DNA of 43,068 bases, from NCBI RefSeq assembly GCF_014490445.1, contig NZ_JACTUZ010000024.1, positions 1 to 43,068 on the forward strand, given 5' to 3'. The notes beneath the pieces were generated by a model. It saw only the letters and a program-made list of their open reading frames with translations. It was not told the origin of the DNA and did no database searches. Origin of the DNA: Pseudoroseomonas ludipueritiae (lineage in GTDB: Bacteria > Pseudomonadota > Alphaproteobacteria > Acetobacterales > Acetobacteraceae). The translations under genes were made by a program, and so were the position numbers. How positions within the stretch are numbered: the stretch's first letter is position 1; every line of letters begins with the position of its first letter. Shown here piece after piece: positions 34,287 through 43,068 of this stretch.

Positions 34287-35351
34287 TCAGTTGCCGCCGG
34301 CGACAGCCCGCAGGCGCGGCGACTTCTTGGCCTCGATCAGCTCCTGGTACAGGTCCACATAGTCCTGCGCCATGCGGCGGGCGGTGAAGCGCTCGTCGAA
34401 GCGCTGGCGCACGCGGGCGCGGTCCAGTTCCGGCAGGCGCTTCAGGGCGGCCAGCGCCTCTTCCTCGGTCTCGACGATGAAGCCGGTCAGGCCGTCCTCC
34501 ATCACCTCGGGCACCGAACCGTGGCGGAAGGCGATGACCGGCGTGCCGCAGGCCATGCTCTCGATCATCACCAGGCCGAACGGCTCGGGCCAGCGGATCG
34601 GGAAGAGCAGCGCGTGGGCGCCGGAGAGGAATTCCGGCTTCTGGTCGTCGTTGATCTCGCCAATGAATTCGACATCGCCGATGGAGAGCAGTGGCTTGAT
34701 CTCGCTGTCGAAATAGGCCTTGTCCGCATTGTCGACCTTGGCGGCGACCTTCAGCTTCATGCCGGCGGCGGCGGCGATGCGGATGGCGCGGTCCAGCCCC
34801 TTTTCCGGCGAGACGCGGCCCAGGAAGGCAAGATAGTCGCGCTTCACGTCCAGCGGCTTCAGGCGCTCAGCCGGCATGCCGTGCAGGATGGTGCGCGCCC
34901 AGTTCAGCTGCGGGATCGGCAGCCGCTGGTGGTCGGAGATCGAGACAAAAGGCGTATGGGCATAGGTGCCATAGATCTCGCCGAACTCGGGCAGGTCCAG
35001 GCGGCCGTGCAGCGTGGTCAGGAAGGGCGTGTTCTGGCGGTCCAGCAGGCCCAGCGGAAAATAGTCGATGTGGGAATGGATGACGTCGAACTCGCCGGCG
35101 CGGCGGCCAACCGTTTCCACCATGCGCATGTAATGCGCCACCCAGTCCTTCACCGTCGGGTCCAGGCGCAGGGCCTCCGGCCGCATGGCGGCCAGCTTCG
35201 CGCTGGTGACCGAGTCGCCGCTGGCGAAAAGGGTCACCTCATGGCCCATCGCGACCAGTTCCTCGGTCAGCGAATGCACCACCCGCTCGGTGCCGCCGTA
35301 AAGCTTCGGCGGAACGGCCTCGAACAGCGGAGCGATTTGCGCGATACGCAT
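34287..35351 (-). CDS. Family 4 glycosyltransferase
   Basis: 354 residues with a GT-B fold. The N-terminal domain opens MRIAQIAPLFEAVPPKLYGGTERVVHSLTEELVAMGHEVTLFASG, with GEFDVIHSHIDYF and the acceptor-side His. The donor domain has FLGRVSPEKGLDRAI and the GT4 signature EPFGLVMIESMACGTPVIAFRHGSVPEV, including the E-x7-E motif. It uses a nucleotide sugar; close relatives are annotated as sugar or glycogen-like transferases. The start at 35351 has AAGGA 7 bases upstream. It is divergent from otsA with 257 bases between starts; a partnership in osmolyte or stress carbohydrate synthesis is plausible but unproven. Confidence 0.87.
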   Translation of the reverse strand: MRIAQIAPLFEAVPPKLYGGTERVVHSLTEELVAMGHEVTLFASGDSVTSAKLAAMRPEALRLDPTVKDWVAHYMRMVETVGRRAGEFDVIHSHIDYFPLGLLDRQNTPFLTTLHGRLDLPEFGEIYGTYAHTPFVSISDHQRLPIPQLNWARTILHGMPAERLKPLDVKRDYLAFLGRVSPEKGLDRAIRIAAAAGMKLKVAAKVDNADKAYFDSEIKPLLSIGDVEFIGEINDDQKPEFLSGAHALLFPIRWPEPFGLVMIESMACGTPVIAFRHGSVPEVMEDGLTGFIVETEEEALAALKRLPELDRARVRQRFDERFTARRMAQDYVDLYQELIEAKKSPRLRAVAGGN

Positions 35352-35608
35352 GAAACATTCCTTCCCACGGCCCGCCGAAGTCACGGGTCGCATGAACTAC
35401 GACGATACTGGAAATGGGCGCGGCCCTCTGGCCAGCCCTCAAGAGCTCCCGTACCCAATTGCAACATAGAAACCGAATATGGCGGAATATAGGCTCGGTT
35501 CTGACCTGATCCGGGCGCCCACGCCTTTAAAATTGCCGTAGCCCGGCGCAATTCCGCCCAAATTGCACCTGCCAATCACCCCGTCATCACTTCGACAGGG
35601 CGCATCCC
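35352..35608. other. Divergent intergenic region between GT4 gene and otsA
   Basis: This stretch is less GC-rich than its flanks around 35455-35545. It has a GAATAT direct repeat with 10-bp period (35475, 35485) and several AATTGC motifs. On the minus strand TATATT is a possible -10 for the GT4 gene, without a matching -35. No GGAAC/CGTT pair of the EcfG stress type was found. The otsA ATG has no clear ribosome site. Confidence 0.4.
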
Positions 35609-37005
<1,397 letters not shown>

Positions 37006-37009
<4 letters not shown>

Positions 37010-37965
37010 CGGAAGAGGTAATCGGCCGGCAGGCCCAGCCGCAGGCAGGCCTGCACCGGGGCGGCGGAGGGCAGCAGCAGCCGGTCCGCCGCCGCGCAGG
37101 CCCGCCGCACCAGCGGGCGCTCCCATGGGCGCAGGCCCAGTTCCGGGCCAAGACCAAGGCGGCCGCGGACCCAGTCCGGCGTGGCCTCCACCGCCGCGCG
37201 CACCAGCAGCGCCTGGAAGGGCCGCAGCGCCGCCGGCAGCGCCGGGGCATGGCGCATCAGGTCCAGGAATTCGAAGACGATGGGCGAAGGCTCCAGCCGT
37301 TCCGCCATCGCGGCAAAGAGCGCCTGCCGCTCGGCTTCCGAACCCGGGGCATCGGTGGCGCCGTAGAGCCGCGCGGCGGGCAGCGCCTCGGCATAGAGCC
37401 GGTCCATCTCCTCCCCTGCCAATGGCCGGAGGTAGCGGTGATAGGCTTCCGCGAAGCCGAAGGTGGCAGTGACCTGCACCCAGTTCAGCAAGGCCGGATC
37501 ATTGGCGCGATAGGATTGGCCGGCAGGGGTCTGGCCGGTGACACGGTCATGCGCCCGCACCACGCCCGCGATCATCGCCTCCGCCTGGCTGCGGGCGCCG
37601 TAGACGGTGACCATGGCGGCAAGGCCCGTGCGCTGTAGCCGCCGCACCGGCGCGCTCCGGAAGGAGGAATGTTCCCACACTCCGCTCCGCACCCCGGGCT
37701 CCGCCAGTTCCAGGATCACCGCCGTCACGCCGCCGATGAAGAGCGAGACCGGGTTCTTGAAGACACGCCAGGAGAGTGAATCCGCCGGGATCAGCGCGGG
37801 CTCGCCGGGCGGCTGGCGGAAGTCGAAGCCGGGGCCATCCGGCGGCTGCATCAGGTCGCGGGCGCGGGTGTCGAGCCAGCGGGTCAGGACAGCAGGCAGG
37901 CGCAGCGGCGATAACAGGCGGCGCGGCTGGCCGCTTGCGCGGTGCAGAAGACGCGCATCGCTCAT
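37006..37965 (-). CDS. MpaB-like oxygenase family (DUF2236) protein
   Basis: 319 residues. The pattern fits DUF2236/ER-bound oxygenase MpaB: SWRVFKNPVSLFIGGVTAVILELAEPGVRSGVWEHSSFRSAPVRRLQRTG, then VRAHDRVTGQTPAGQSYRANDPALLNWVQVTATFGFAEAYHRYLRPL. The conserved His/Asp residues (EHS, AHDRV, AYHRY) may bind a heme or metal as in latex-clearing protein Lcp, which shares the domain. The biochemical role in bacteria is mostly unknown. The start ATG at 37965 has only a distant AGG. A perfect 12-bp palindrome lies 70 bases upstream (38035-38046). It overlaps otsA by four bases, tail to tail. Confidence 0.82.
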
Positions 37966-38034
37966 GGGCGCGCACCTGGAGCGGGGCAGTCACTCTCGGG
38001 CATCGCATATCTCCTCTCCGCTGGCCCGGCGCCT

Positions 38035-38046
38035 TTCCCTAGGGAA
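38035..38046. promoter_or_regulatory. Perfect palindrome upstream of the MpaB-like gene
   Basis: TTCCCTAGGGAA is a 12-bp perfect dyad located 70 bases upstream of the DUF2236 start, where an operator would be expected. No matching second copy is seen in the window. Confidence 0.35.
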
Positions 38047-38123
38047 CACGCCGAGGTCACGCTCAGGCAGGAGATGGGGAGGGACGCGCCGGCATGGCCG
38101 GGCGATCCCGCACAGTTGTGAGA

Positions 38124-38378
38124 TCAGCTCTCGGAGGCGCGGAAGTAGCGGATCAGGTCGATCTCATCGGCCGTTGCCTTGGCTTCGGCGATGAAGGTGG
38201 AGAGCATGTCCTCAGCGAGGTCCTGCAGCACGCCCAGAGGATACTTGGCGACGATGCAGGCCATCAGGCAGAGGGCCGGCATCCGCGTATCCTCGGCGCC
38301 CTCCTGAAGAACGCGGCTGGTGATCTCCCACGCCAGATCGAGATCCGATAGCGGCGGGGCATATTGCAGGGCGCTCAT
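38124..38378 (-). CDS. Unrecognised 84-residue protein
   Basis: 84 residues, acidic and predicted largely alpha-helical: LDLAWEITSRVLQEG, then a two-Cys hydrophobic stretch (MPALCLMACIVAKYPLGVL), then DLAEDMLSTFIAEAKATADEIDLIRYF. I do not recognise a family. Coding status rests on AGGAAGG about 7 bases before ATG, a sensible protein composition and a striking palindrome array upstream (38411-38480). No signal peptide or clear membrane helix. It lies between the MpaB-like gene and tRNA-Glu with no obvious functional partner. Confidence 0.65.
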   Translation of the reverse strand: MSALQYAPPLSDLDLAWEITSRVLQEGAEDTRMPALCLMACIVAKYPLGVLQDLAEDMLSTFIAEAKATADEIDLIRYFRASES

Positions 38379-38410
38379 CCGGGTACCTTCCTGGTCGGCC
38401 CTTTCTTAGC

Positions 38411-38480
38411 CGATTTCACGATCACGTGATCGTAAGTTGTCGTAAGCTTTTCCGACAAAACGATCAAGTGGTCGCCAGCA
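38411..38480. promoter_or_regulatory. Palindrome array upstream of the 84-residue protein
   Basis: ACGATCACGTGATCGT (38418-38433) is a perfect 16-bp palindrome. A degenerate copy ACGATCAAGTGGTCGC (38460-38475) lies 42 bp away centre to centre, four helical turns. Between them TTGTCG/CGACAA (38437-38442 with 38453-38458) forms another dyad, and CGTAAG is repeated at 10 bp spacing (38431, 38441). The region begins 33 bases before the start codon of the minus-strand gene. It looks like a cooperative operator. Confidence 0.6.
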
Positions 38481-38545
38481 CCCGATGCGATGAGCCCAAA
38501 GCACAGCCCGGGCTTCGAAGATAAGCAGGCAGCGGGAAGGTGTCA

Positions 38546-38646
38546 GCCTCCCCATGCGGGGCAGGCAACAGACCGGTTCCCCAGTGAGGGGAACTCATCG
38601 ACAATGGTGGTGGATTTCTGCCGCTATTCTCGAACCGCGAAGCGGC
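38546..38646. repeat. Cluster of small hairpins downstream of tRNA-Glu
   Basis: GCCTCCCC/GGGGcAGGC (38546-38566, one bulge), GTTCCCC/GGGGAAC (38576-38594, loop AGTGA) and GCCGCT/AGCGGC (38620-38646) lie in the 171 bases between the operator array and the tRNA 3' end. The last could terminate the tRNA transcript, though no T-run is present. No ORF or known RNA family was recognised. Confidence 0.35.
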
Positions 38647-38650
38647 GAGA

Positions 38651-38726
38651 TGGCGTCCCCTAGGGGATTCGAACCCCTGTTACCGCCGTGAGAGGGCGGT
38701 GTCCTAGGCCTCTAGACGAAGGGGAC
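38651..38726 (-). tRNA. tRNA-Glu (anticodon CTC)
   Basis: The minus strand folds into a full cloverleaf of 76 bases with encoded CCA. The acceptor stem GTCCCC pairs with GGGGAC, the D-arm contains TCTAGAGGCCTAGGA, the anticodon stem CCGCC/GGCGG holds the loop CTCTCAC with CTC at 38690-38692, and the T-arm is AGGGGTTCGAATCCCCT. It decodes GAG. A promoter-like pair is seen just upstream at 38745-38773. Confidence 0.96.
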
Positions 38727-38744
38727 TTCGTTGGGCGTGGCGGG

Positions 38745-38773
38745 CTTCTAACCGCCCTGGCGGCGCCGATCAA
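38745..38773 (-). promoter_or_regulatory. Promoter of tRNA-Glu
   Basis: On the minus strand TTGATC (38768-38773) and TAGAAG (38745-38750) are 17 bases apart. Transcription would begin about 12 bases before the mature tRNA 5' end, a normal tRNA precursor leader. Confidence 0.5.
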
Positions 38774-38832
38774 GGTGCCTTCTGACTGTCACGGAAGAAA
38801 ATTTTCACCCGCCCCGCCAGAAGGACCCGGCA

Positions 38833-39132
38833 TCACTCTCCCAGCCGCACCTCGCCCGTCTGGCGCAGGCTCTGCGGGTCCAGCAGCAGCACACGGCCGC
38901 CATCCGGCCGCTCCACCCAGACCGCCAAGCGGCCTTCCAGCGTGGCGATGCCGGCGATGCGGCTGCCGGCGGGCTGCCGCAGGGCCAGTTCCGTGCTAGC
39001 ACCGGGCACAACACGATCATTCACCCCTTTTGCGGCCTGCCCCATGCGCTGGATGGCCAGGAACACCAGCGCCACCGTGGCTACCACGATGAGCACGCCC
39101 ATGACGGACACCAGAATCTTGAGCGCGCGCAC
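38833..39132 (-). CDS. Small single-span membrane protein, DUF6476-like
   Basis: 99 residues: ALKILVSVMGVLIVVATVALVFLAIQR is one N-terminal transmembrane helix, followed by a soluble part (IAGIATLEGRLAVWVERPDGGRVLLLDPQSLRQTGEVRLGE) that looks like a small beta-sheet. The pattern recalls DUF6476, a small alphaproteobacterial family often next to an RluA gene, as here. The GTG start at 39132 is preferred because GGAGG lies 5 bases upstream; GTG at 39138 is the alternative. It overlaps the divergent pseudouridine synthase start by about 32 bases if that gene begins at 39101. The function is unknown. Confidence 0.7.
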   Translation of the reverse strand: MRALKILVSVMGVLIVVATVALVFLAIQRMGQAAKGVNDRVVPGASTELALRQPAGSRIAGIATLEGRLAVWVERPDGGRVLLLDPQSLRQTGEVRLGE

Positions 39133-40132
39133 TGACACCTCCACGGAAACTGCCTTGCCGGCGGAAGCCTTCACCCTGCCCGCCAGCGCCGAGGCCGCGG
39201 GGCAGCGGGTGGACCGCTTCCTGGCGGCGGGGATAGGCACGCTCTCCCGCTCCCGCGTCAAGGCGCTGATCGAGGCCGGGCAGGTGCTGCGGGACGGCGC
39301 CCCGGTGGCCGACCCTTCCGAACCGGTACGCGCCGGCGCCACCTACAGGGTGGAGGTGCCGCCCGCCGCGCCGGCAACCCCGCAGGCGCAGGACATTCCG
39401 CTGACCATCCTCTTCGAGGACCGGCACCTGATCGTGCTGGACAAGCCGCCGGGGCTGGTGGTCCACCCTGCCCCCGGCAACCAGGACGGCACGCTGGTGA
39501 ACGCCCTGCTGGCCCATGCCGGAGATGAGCTGGCGGGCATCGGAGGGGAGAAGCGGCCAGGCATCGTGCACCGGCTGGACAAGGACACGTCCGGCGTCAT
39601 GGTCGTGGCCAAGACCGAGCGGGCGCATCAGGTGCTCTCCGCCACCTTCGCGAGCCGGGAGGCGCTGGAGCGGTCCTACCTCGCCCTGGCCTGGGGCGTG
39701 CCCGGCGCACCGAATGGCGAGGTGGATGCGCCGATCGGCCGCCACCCGACCGACCGCAAGCGCATGGCCGTGGTCACCCGCAACGGCAAGGACGCCCTTA
39801 CCCGCTACAGCACCGAGCGGGCCTGGGGCACCGCCTGCGCCCTGCTGCGCTGCCGCCTCGCCACGGGGCGGACGCACCAGATCCGCGTGCATCTGGCGCA
39901 TCTGGGCCATCCCATCGTGGGGGACCCCGTCTATCTCAAGCGCGTGCCTGGCAGCGCCAAGGCCCTGCCCACCCCTGCGCGCGATGCATTGCTGGCCTTC
40001 CCCCGCCAGGCATTGCATGCGGAGTCACTCGGCTTCCGGCACCCTGTTACCGGAGAAAACCTGCGCTTCACCACCCCGCTGCCGCAGGATTTCAAGCACT
40101 TGCTCGCATTGCTGGATGGTAACGGCGGGTAA
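39101..40132 (+). CDS. RluA-family pseudouridine synthase
   Basis: 343 residues. An S4 RNA-binding domain (about 33-85: AGQRVDRFLAAGIGTLSRSRVKALIEAGQVLRDG) precedes the catalytic RluA domain. The active-site motif HRLDKDTSGVMVVAKT gives D160, with VVHPAPGNQDGTLVNALL before and ATGRTHQIRVHLAHLGHPIVGD after. RluC/RluD-type enzymes isomerise uridines of 23S rRNA; the exact site cannot be read. The start is uncertain: ATG at 39101 overlaps the divergent DUF6476-like gene, while TTG codons at 39119 or 39152 would shorten or remove that overlap. An intrinsic terminator follows the stop. Confidence 0.9.
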   Translation: MTDTRILSARTDTSTETALPAEAFTLPASAEAAGQRVDRFLAAGIGTLSRSRVKALIEAGQVLRDGAPVADPSEPVRAGATYRVEVPPAAPATPQAQDIPLTILFEDRHLIVLDKPPGLVVHPAPGNQDGTLVNALLAHAGDELAGIGGEKRPGIVHRLDKDTSGVMVVAKTERAHQVLSATFASREALERSYLALAWGVPGAPNGEVDAPIGRHPTDRKRMAVVTRNGKDALTRYSTERAWGTACALLRCRLATGRTHQIRVHLAHLGHPIVGDPVYLKRVPGSAKALPTPARDALLAFPRQALHAESLGFRHPVTGENLRFTTPLPQDFKHLLALLDGNGG

Positions 40133-40159
40133 CCCGACTATTACAGTCGGGATTTTCTT
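40133..40159 (+). terminator. Rho-independent terminator of the pseudouridine synthase gene
   Basis: CCCGACT/AGTCGGG (40133-40139 with 40145-40151) with an ATTAC loop starts directly after the TAA stop and is followed by ATTTTCTT. Confidence 0.85.
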
Positions 40160-40186
40160 GCGAAACCCTCCGCCCCTTGATATCGT
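40158..40186 (+). promoter_or_regulatory. Candidate rpoH promoter
   Basis: TTGCGA (40158-40163) and TATCGT (40181-40186) are 17 bases apart, each matching the sigma-70 boxes at 4 of 6 positions. They lie about 180 bases upstream of the rpoH ATG, leaving a long 5' leader. No sigma-32 type pair with correct spacing was found. Confidence 0.4.
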
Positions 40187-40364
40187 TCTCCCAGTCGCCA
40201 ACGCCGGGTGCCACACCAATGGCGCGGCCGCCGGACCCGTCCCGTCGTGACTGCGGGGCAAGTGCGGTGCGTCAGGGCCCAGCGGGGTGCGACCCGGACA
40301 GATGACCTGCTCCGGGGCTCGCCGTCACAGGGGCTCCCGGCAGGTGCAGGAGGCAGATGCAACC

Positions 40365-41255
40365 ATGGCTTCCACTACGTCTTCGATGATTCCGATCGCC
40401 CCTGAGGGCAACCTCTCCCGCTACCTGCAGGAGATCCGCAAGTTTCCCATGCTCACGCCGGAGGAAGAATTCCGGCTGGCCAAGGCGTGGAAGGAGGCCG
40501 GTGACCAGCAGGCCGCCCATCGTCTTGTTACCTCCCACCTGCGCCTCGTCGCCAAGATCGCCATGGGCTACCGCGGCTACGGCCTGCCGGTGGGCGAGCT
40601 GATCAGCGAAGGCAATGTCGGCATGATGCAGGCGGTGCGCCGCTTCGATCCCGACCGTGGCTTCCGCCTGGCTACCTATGCCATGTGGTGGATCCGCGCC
40701 GCGATCCAAGAGTACATCCTGCATTCCTGGTCGTTGGTGAAGATGGGCACCACCGCCGCGCAGAAGAAGCTGTTCTTCAATCTGCGCCGGCTGAAGGGCC
40801 AGATGGCCGCCCTGGAAGAGGGCGACCTGAAGCCTGAGCAGGTGGAAAAGATCGCCCATGTGCTGCAGGTGCCGGAACAGGACGTGGTGTCCATGAACCG
40901 TCGCCTGGCCTCGCCGGACAACTCGCTGAACGCGCCGGTGCGCGCCGACAGCGAGGGCGAGTGGCAGGACTGGCTGGTGGATGAGAGCGAGAGCCAGGAA
41001 ACCGAGATCGCGGAACGGGAGGACATGTCCAACCGCCGTGAACTGCTCGGCGAGGCGCTGAAGACGCTGAATGAGCGTGAGCGCCACATCCTGATCGAGC
41101 GCCGGCTGAAGGACGAGCCCACCACGCTGGAGGAGCTGTCCCAGCAGTACAACATCAGCCGCGAGCGCGTGCGGCAGATCGAGGTCCGTGCCTTCGAGAA
41201 GCTCCAGAAGAGCATGAAGACCCAGATCATGGAGCGTCGGCTGACGGTGGACTGA
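40365..41255 (+). CDS. rpoH: RNA polymerase sigma-32 factor
   Basis: 296 residues. The RpoH box QKKLFFNLR (133-141) is exact, which separates it from other sigma-70 members. Region 2 is LVTSHLRLVAKIAMGYRGYGLPVGELISEGNVGMMQAVRRFDPDRGFRLATYAMWWIRAAIQEYI, and region 4.2 has TTLEELSQQYNISRERVRQIEVRAFEKLQ. It directs polymerase to heat-shock promoters and in alphaproteobacteria also responds to oxidative stress. ATG at 40365 is preceded by AGGAGG 11 bases upstream; the frame is open further but that part lacks coding sense. The leader is long (over 170 bases), which would allow thermosensor or Hfq control, though I could not prove a fold. A bidirectional terminator follows. Confidence 0.96.
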   Translation: MASTTSSMIPIAPEGNLSRYLQEIRKFPMLTPEEEFRLAKAWKEAGDQQAAHRLVTSHLRLVAKIAMGYRGYGLPVGELISEGNVGMMQAVRRFDPDRGFRLATYAMWWIRAAIQEYILHSWSLVKMGTTAAQKKLFFNLRRLKGQMAALEEGDLKPEQVEKIAHVLQVPEQDVVSMNRRLASPDNSLNAPVRADSEGEWQDWLVDESESQETEIAEREDMSNRRELLGEALKTLNERERHILIERRLKDEPTTLEELSQQYNISRERVRQIEVRAFEKLQKSMKTQIMERRLTVD

Positions 41256-41275
41256 TCCACCGGAACGGCGGACAC

Positions 41276-41320
41276 AAAAAAAGGGGCTCGGCCTGCGAAG
41301 GCCGCGCCCCTTCTCTTTTT
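41276..41320. terminator. Bidirectional terminator between rpoH and purA
   Basis: A stem GGGGC-t-CGGCC / GGCCG-c-GCCCC (41283-41293 with 41300-41310, one mismatch) has an A-run before it (41276-41282) and a T-rich tail after it (41311-41320). Each strand therefore has a hairpin followed by Ts. Confidence 0.92.
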
Positions 41321-41326
41321 GGCGCC

Positions 41327-42616
<1,290 letters not shown>

Positions 42617-42618
42617 GG

Positions 42619-43068
42619 CTATGCGTTCTCCTCGATCGGCGCGGCAACGGTGCCGCGCAGGATGTGGCTGCACCGCAGGCTCTGCGGTGTGTCGCTGTCG
42701 GACAGGGCAGCCAGGGTGATGAAACCTTGCGCGCGCAGGGCGGCGGCCGCGGCGGCATCGGCGCCGCGCGGGATGAAGACGCGGGGCGGCTCCGCGGGCG
42801 GCGCCACGGCCCGGCCGACCACATCGGGGTAGAGCGTCATGCCGGTGGCAGGCTCCTCCCCGCTCATGTAGCGGCCGCCGCGCGCCAGTTCCCCGGTATT
42901 GCCGGGGCCATAGAGCGTGAAGGCGACGCCCACGTGATAATGCAGGCCACGGAACTCCACCGGGTCCAGCGTGATGCGCAGGCCGGGCGCGCGGGCACGG
43001 ATGGCGGCCACGATGGCGGCGGCATTGTCGGCGATGGCGCGGGCGGCGGGCGGCAGCTCGGCGGCGGC
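42619..43068 (-). CDS. hisZ: HisZ, ATP phosphoribosyltransferase regulatory subunit (3' part)
   Basis: The C-terminal 149 residues are in the window and the frame stays open to its right edge, so the 5' part is missing. [32 protein letters not shown], then [28 protein letters not shown], match the HisRS-like core of HisZ, which binds histidine and activates short-form HisG in the first step of histidine synthesis. The C-terminal [28 protein letters not shown] is the small anticodon-like end. The hisZ-purA order is common in alphaproteobacteria and supports the call. An internal GTG at 43011 could be mistaken for a start. Confidence 0.9.
   Translation of the reverse strand, partial: AAAELPPAARAIADNAAAIVAAIRARAPGLRITLDPVEFRGLHYHVGVAFTLYGPGNTGELARGGRYMSGEEPATGMTLYPDVVGRAVAPPAEPPRVFIPRGADAAAAAALRAQGFITLAALSDSDTPQSLRCSHILRGTVAAPIEENA

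Noticed and set aside
35352-35608. EcfG general-stress promoter for otsA
   Set aside because: No GGAAC with a correctly spaced CGTT was found on either strand.
40160-40210. Sigma-32 autoregulatory promoter before rpoH
   Set aside because: CTTGATA at 40176 is similar to the -35, but no CCCAT-type -10 occurs at 13-15 bases spacing.
43009-43011. GTG as the start of hisZ
   Set aside because: The frame continues open to the window edge and the protein before this codon is alanine-rich helix fitting HisZ; a start here would remove most of the enzyme.

Overview
The window is about 43 kb of a very GC-rich bacterial chromosome with densely packed genes. The hisZ-purA pair, an RpoH with the QKKLFFNLR box, a DUF1194 protein, FCD-type GntR control and many small-molecule hydrolases and 2-hydroxyacid dehydrogenases point to an alphaproteobacterium. 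My best guess is Acetobacteraceae of the Roseomonas type; this is inferred from protein character, not from a phylogeny. I see no phage genes, insertion sequences, rRNA or CRISPR arrays. It reads as ordinary core plus metabolic-accessory chromosome.

Layout. 1-5443 (+): the last codons of an OmpA-like protein with a strong terminator, a DUF1194 VWA protein, a DHA2-type MFS exporter, a DUF3253 protein, a fused ABC exporter and a glyoxalase-like protein. 5452-9784: an FCD/GntR repressor divergent from a three-gene sugar-acid operon (2-hydroxyacid dehydrogenase, IlvD/Edd dehydratase, RraA-type aldolase). 9807-11419: an NTF2-like protein divergent from an XRE/MmyB regulator that is translationally coupled to an ABM monooxygenase. 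11406-14547 (-): amidase and gamma-glutamyltransferase-like hydrolase. 14696-15525 (+): csaA and gpt. 15548-23374 (-): 2-hydroxyacid dehydrogenase, nicotinate phosphoribosyltransferase, class II DAHP synthase, DMT permease, PhoD and N-acyl-D-amino-acid deacylase. 23533-26743 (+): a penicillin-acylase-family enzyme and a zinc-ribbon metallo-beta-lactamase-fold protein. 26754-29309 (-): YaiI/YqxD protein, M20 amidohydrolase and SDR. 29459-31593 (+): a third 2-hydroxyacid dehydrogenase and an orphan sulfonate-type binding protein behind an elaborate leader. 31574-34223: TetR regulator divergent from an MFS carrier, then a flavin reductase. 34287-37965: a GT4 glycosyltransferase divergent from otsA, then an MpaB-like protein. 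38124-38832: an unrecognised 84-residue protein with a palindromic control region, and tRNA-Glu. 38833-43068: DUF6476-like membrane protein, RluA-family pseudouridine synthase, rpoH, and convergent hisZ-purA.

How it works together. The clearest module is the sugar-acid operon: dehydration of an aldonate, probable retro-aldol cleavage by the RraA-like protein, and reduction or oxidation of a 2-hydroxyacid, under a divergently encoded FCD repressor. A second theme is amide-bond hydrolysis by unrelated folds (amidase signature, two Ntn hydrolases, a D-aminoacylase and an M20 enzyme).

No single locus is an obviously unprecedented multigene system. The most unusual signals are regulatory: a candidate attenuator with a leader peptide rich in rare codons before the sulfonate-binding protein (30434-30639), a dense palindrome array before an orphan small protein (38411-38480), tandem TetR operators set into a promoter (32183-32240), a hairpin that can mask a ribosome binding site (16551-16596), and a PHO-box-like repeat before phoD (21899-21916).
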